Shown one piece after another: positions 61,812 to 64,000 of a stretch of DNA of 64,000 bases. The notes beneath the pieces are model-generated. The model searched no databases. It saw nothing but the letters and a program-made list of their open reading frames with translations, and was not told where the DNA came from. Within the stretch, counting starts at the first letter, position 1. Each line of letters begins with the position of its first letter. A program made the position numbers and the translations under genes. The stretch spans positions 1 through 64,000 of the forward strand of contig JAFWTY010000034.1 in NCBI GenBank assembly GCA_017518735.1, read 5' to 3'. The stretch comes from Lachnospiraceae bacterium (GTDB lineage: Bacteria > Bacillota > Clostridia > Lachnospirales > Lachnospiraceae).

Positions 61812-64000
61812 TTATTTTAGTATTTTTTCAAGCTCTTTTATCTTCTTTTCAGCATCTTTTACGGCAGCCGCAATAATGCGGTCTTTTTCTTCCTCGATTT
61901 CTTTCTTTTTACGCTCTACATAGCGTACTTTTTCCATATATTTCTTTCTTGCGATTTCATCAAGTTCTTTCTCGGTAAACGGACGATAAGAGAAAATCTG
62001 CATACCCATCGAAGGAATCTTGACGGTAACGGACTGATTAAAGCCGTCCATCGGGATTTCCTTTGTGGCAATGGCATTTTTGTTAATCACGCCGTTTTCG
62101 CGATATTTCGGATCATCCGTAGTAAAGATTTCTTTGATTTTTCCTTCCTTGGGAAGTCCGAAGGAATACTTCTCCATCGCATGATTTGAGAAATTGAAAA
62201 TCACATATTCGGTTTCTTTCTCATCTGCACTGCTGCGTTTGTAAATCAATACGGAATCCATCGGGTCATCCGCTTTGATCAGAGTAAAGTTGGACGCATT
62301 CTCGTTTTCCGGATGAAGAATGTACTTTTCGTTATACAGAGCAAAAATATCTTTTACGCAGTTTAATTTGTTTAACAGATGTCTGGATTCCTTCATGGAA
62401 GTCGCATAATTGGAAGCCTGATATGCTTCCTCGCAGAAGTTGTCCGTTCCCATGAAGGAAAGTTTCTTTCCGGGGAAGACGGTTAAAAATGCATTCGCAA
62501 GGATTACATTATCCACCTTATCTTCGATCGTACCGGGCATTCTCATCAACATGGAAACAAAGTCCTTGGAAGCCGCCTTGTAAGAAAGCGGTAGAATAAA
62601 CTCTTCACAGAATGCATAACGGATCAGTTCGGAGAATGCATAATAATGCTCGTTGCGATAGAACGGATCGTTTTGCAGGAAGGAAATCAAACTGTTCTCA
62701 AAACCGGTATTCAGCACTGCATCAAATAACAGGGAATCTTTTCCGGATTTTACGGTAACATTTTCCAAAACACCGTCGGAAGAAGCCATCTTATAAACAT
62801 TCGGATAAGATTTGATCAGTTTGTTGTTTAATTTCTTTAAGAAACGAACACCTGCAAGGTTTAAGTTTCCGCCGTATTCGTTCGGAAGCCACTCTCCGTC
62901 TCTCTTACCGTAATCCAGGTATAAAAGTGCGGATAAATCTGGAATACGGATACCGTCAAAGTGATAGGTATCAATTAAGGAAAGTGCTGCGGAAAGCAGA
63001 TAACTGGATACAAATCCATTCGAAAAATCAAATGCAAAACCGCCAAAGGTAGGTTTATACATTACACGCTCTTCTGCAGATTCAAATAAGGCTTCTCCGT
63101 CAAAGAAATGAAGGCCGATGGAATCGCCTGCAAAATAAGCAATCGGGAAATCAAAGGACACAAAGAGTCCTGCTTCATGAAGCCCTTCGATAAAAGAAGC
63201 AAATACTTCATTTCCGCCGAGAGCCTTGCTGACTCCGTAAATACCCAAGATATGCATTCTGTCATTGGACGCAGGTGCATTCTCATAGAATCCCATCAAA
63301 TGTACGCCTGTATAAGAATAATCCTTGCAGTGCTTTACCAGTACAGGTAATAAATCCATAACGGAAGATGTTTTTTCGTCCATTAAGGAGAATAAATCCA
63401 CTTCATATAAATGCATCGGATTCTTGGCACTGACTCCGGATTTGGATGCTTTTTTCTTTGCATTCGATGCAGGAGTCTTTACAACTACGCTGTTTTCCTT
63501 ATTCTGGCATAAAGCAAAAGGATCGGCTTTTTCAAAGCTCTTCGGGCCTTTTCCCTTAATCGAATAACGATATTCACAACCTTCTTTCACACCCGGAACA
63601 AAAAGGGCAAACACACCTGTGGATTCATTCTTCTCCATCAGATGGCAGCCTTCCTTGAAGCCGTTAAAATCAGCAAGAATGCTGACTTTTTCAGCTCCAG
63701 GAGCATAAACAGTAAACAGTACGCCCGGAATCTTATTCATTTCCGTCACTTTGGAACCGAAGACTTCGGAAAGTCTTTCATTCGTTCCACGCTTCATCGA
63801 AGCAACAGCTTTTTCGTCCACATTTACATGAAATGCGTAAGGATCGGCGATGTCGCATTTTTGCGTATTTGCATATTCAACCGTATAGGTATAAGACGTG
63901 AAGGTCTCTTTTGTCAAAAATGCGGCATAGAAACCGGACTCGTCCACAAGCTCCATTTCAACCTTTTTGGTCTTCTTGGTAGCTTCGTTATACAGATTTG
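61812..64000 (-). CDS. GlgB-like protein lacking catalytic residues, 5' end outside window
   Basis: At least 714 residues are visible and the frame continues through the right edge, so the start is missing. Layout follows 1,4-alpha-glucan branching enzyme: CBM48-type domain (GVLFTVYAPGAEKVSILADFNGF), then GH13 barrel (YLDYGKRDGEWLPNEYGGNLNL, VFPGKKLSFMG). However, counting from the first visible Met, the nucleophile position is Pro339 (DGIRIPDL instead of RVDAV), the acid/base pair is Ser392-Ser393 (MASSD for MAEES), and HDE is Tyr459-Lys460-Ala461. A charged coiled C-terminus ends the protein. Probably a non-catalytic glucan-binding paralogue. Confidence 0.8.
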   Translation of the reverse strand, partial: NLYNEATKKTKKVEMELVDESGFYAAFLTKETFTSYTYTVEYANTQKCDIADPYAFHVNVDEKAVASMKRGTNERLSEVFGSKVTEMNKIPGVLFTVYAPGAEKVSILADFNGFKEGCHLMEKNESTGVFALFVPGVKEGCEYRYSIKGKGPKSFEKADPFALCQNKENSVVVKTPASNAKKKASKSGVSAKNPMHLYEVDLFSLMDEKTSSVMDLLPVLVKHCKDYSYTGVHLMGFYENAPASNDRMHILGIYGVSKALGGNEVFASFIEGLHEAGLFVSFDFPIAYFAGDSIGLHFFDGEALFESAEERVMYKPTFGGFAFDFSNGFVSSYLLSAALSLIDTYHFDGIRIPDLSALLYLDYGKRDGEWLPNEYGGNLNLAGVRFLKKLNNKLIKSYPNVYKMASSDGVLENVTVKSGKDSLLFDAVLNTGFENSLISFLQNDPFYRNEHYYAFSELIRYAFCEEFILPLSYKAASKDFVSMLMRMPGTIEDKVDNVILANAFLTVFPGKKLSFMGTDNFCEEAYQASNYATSMKESRHLLNKLNCVKDIFALYNEKYILHPENENASNFTLIKADDPMDSVLIYKRSSADEKETEYVIFNFSNHAMEKYSFGLPKEGKIKEIFTTDDPKYRENGVINKNAIATKEIPMDGFNQSVTVKIPSMGMQIFSYRPFTEKELDEIARKKYMEKVRYVERKKKEIEEEKDRIIAAAVKDAEKKIKELEKILK

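Overview
The window looks like chromosomal DNA from a Clostridia member, most likely Lachnospiraceae. The evidence is the Firmicutes set of a Prp-processed L27, Zn-type L28, HisZ-dependent short HisG, LexA with a divergent LysM/YneA-like gene, YtfJ/GerW with a DUF2953 partner, a YloU/YloV pair, and a fused NadD-YqeK. This placement is inference from gene content; no rRNA or marker phylogeny was available.

Layout. (1) 1-6386 is an accessory-looking segment: the tail of an unknown gene, a lipoprotein, a small acidic protein, an XRE-HTH/RelA-type HD fusion, a tyrosine recombinase with a 56-bp tandem repeat at its 3' side, a 713-residue unknown protein and an 800-bp AT-rich spacer. (2) From 6387 onward nearly every gene is on the minus strand and belongs to conserved housekeeping operons; only lexA and rpmB are on plus. 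Reading down the coordinates: AI-2E-type transporter; LysM protein and lexA with SOS boxes; rsfS, nadD-yqeK, yhbY, obgE, rpmA, prp and rplU; an unusual protein with eight SHOCT-like repeats; RNase E/G and two radical-SAM-family genes; a partial histidine operon (hisIE, hisB, hisD, hisG, hisZ); two pseudouridine synthases, a membrane protein and an amidase; a coiled-coil protein, coaD and rsmD; topoisomerase IV genes; recG; yloV/yloU; rpmB; ytfJ and DUF2953; then one long unit holding CheY, a CheX-like protein, a class B PBP, FtsW/RodA, a U32 peptidase and an HD-GYP protein; zapA; ruvB/ruvA; a Gx transporter and NusG-II protein; ilvN/ilvB; a lipoprotein; a left-handed beta-helix protein, topB, a degenerate ATPase and asd; argH and tRNA-Thr(CGU); and the 3' part of a GlgB-like gene that runs off the right edge.

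How genes work together. The right-hand SOS pair (lexA plus LysM division-suppressor candidate) shares a divergent operator region. The rplU-prp-rpmA-obgE-yhbY-nadD/yqeK-rsfS stretch combines ribosome building, L27 maturation and ribosome-linked control. The FtsW/PBP/HD-GYP/CheY cluster joins septal wall synthesis to signalling genes. Promoters of near-consensus sequence can be read for rplU, the SHOCT gene, hisZ, rpmB, the CheX-like gene, the lipoprotein upstream of ilvB, asd and tRNA-Thr.

Most unusual items: the eight-fold SHOCT-like array; a GlgB paralogue in which all three catalytic acidic positions are replaced; the 56-bp repeats containing a 28-bp imperfect palindrome next to the recombinase gene; the HTH/alarmone-hydrolase-like fusion; and a P-loop ATPase relative lacking its Walker lysine. 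No CRISPR array, insertion sequence, rRNA or complete prophage was seen.
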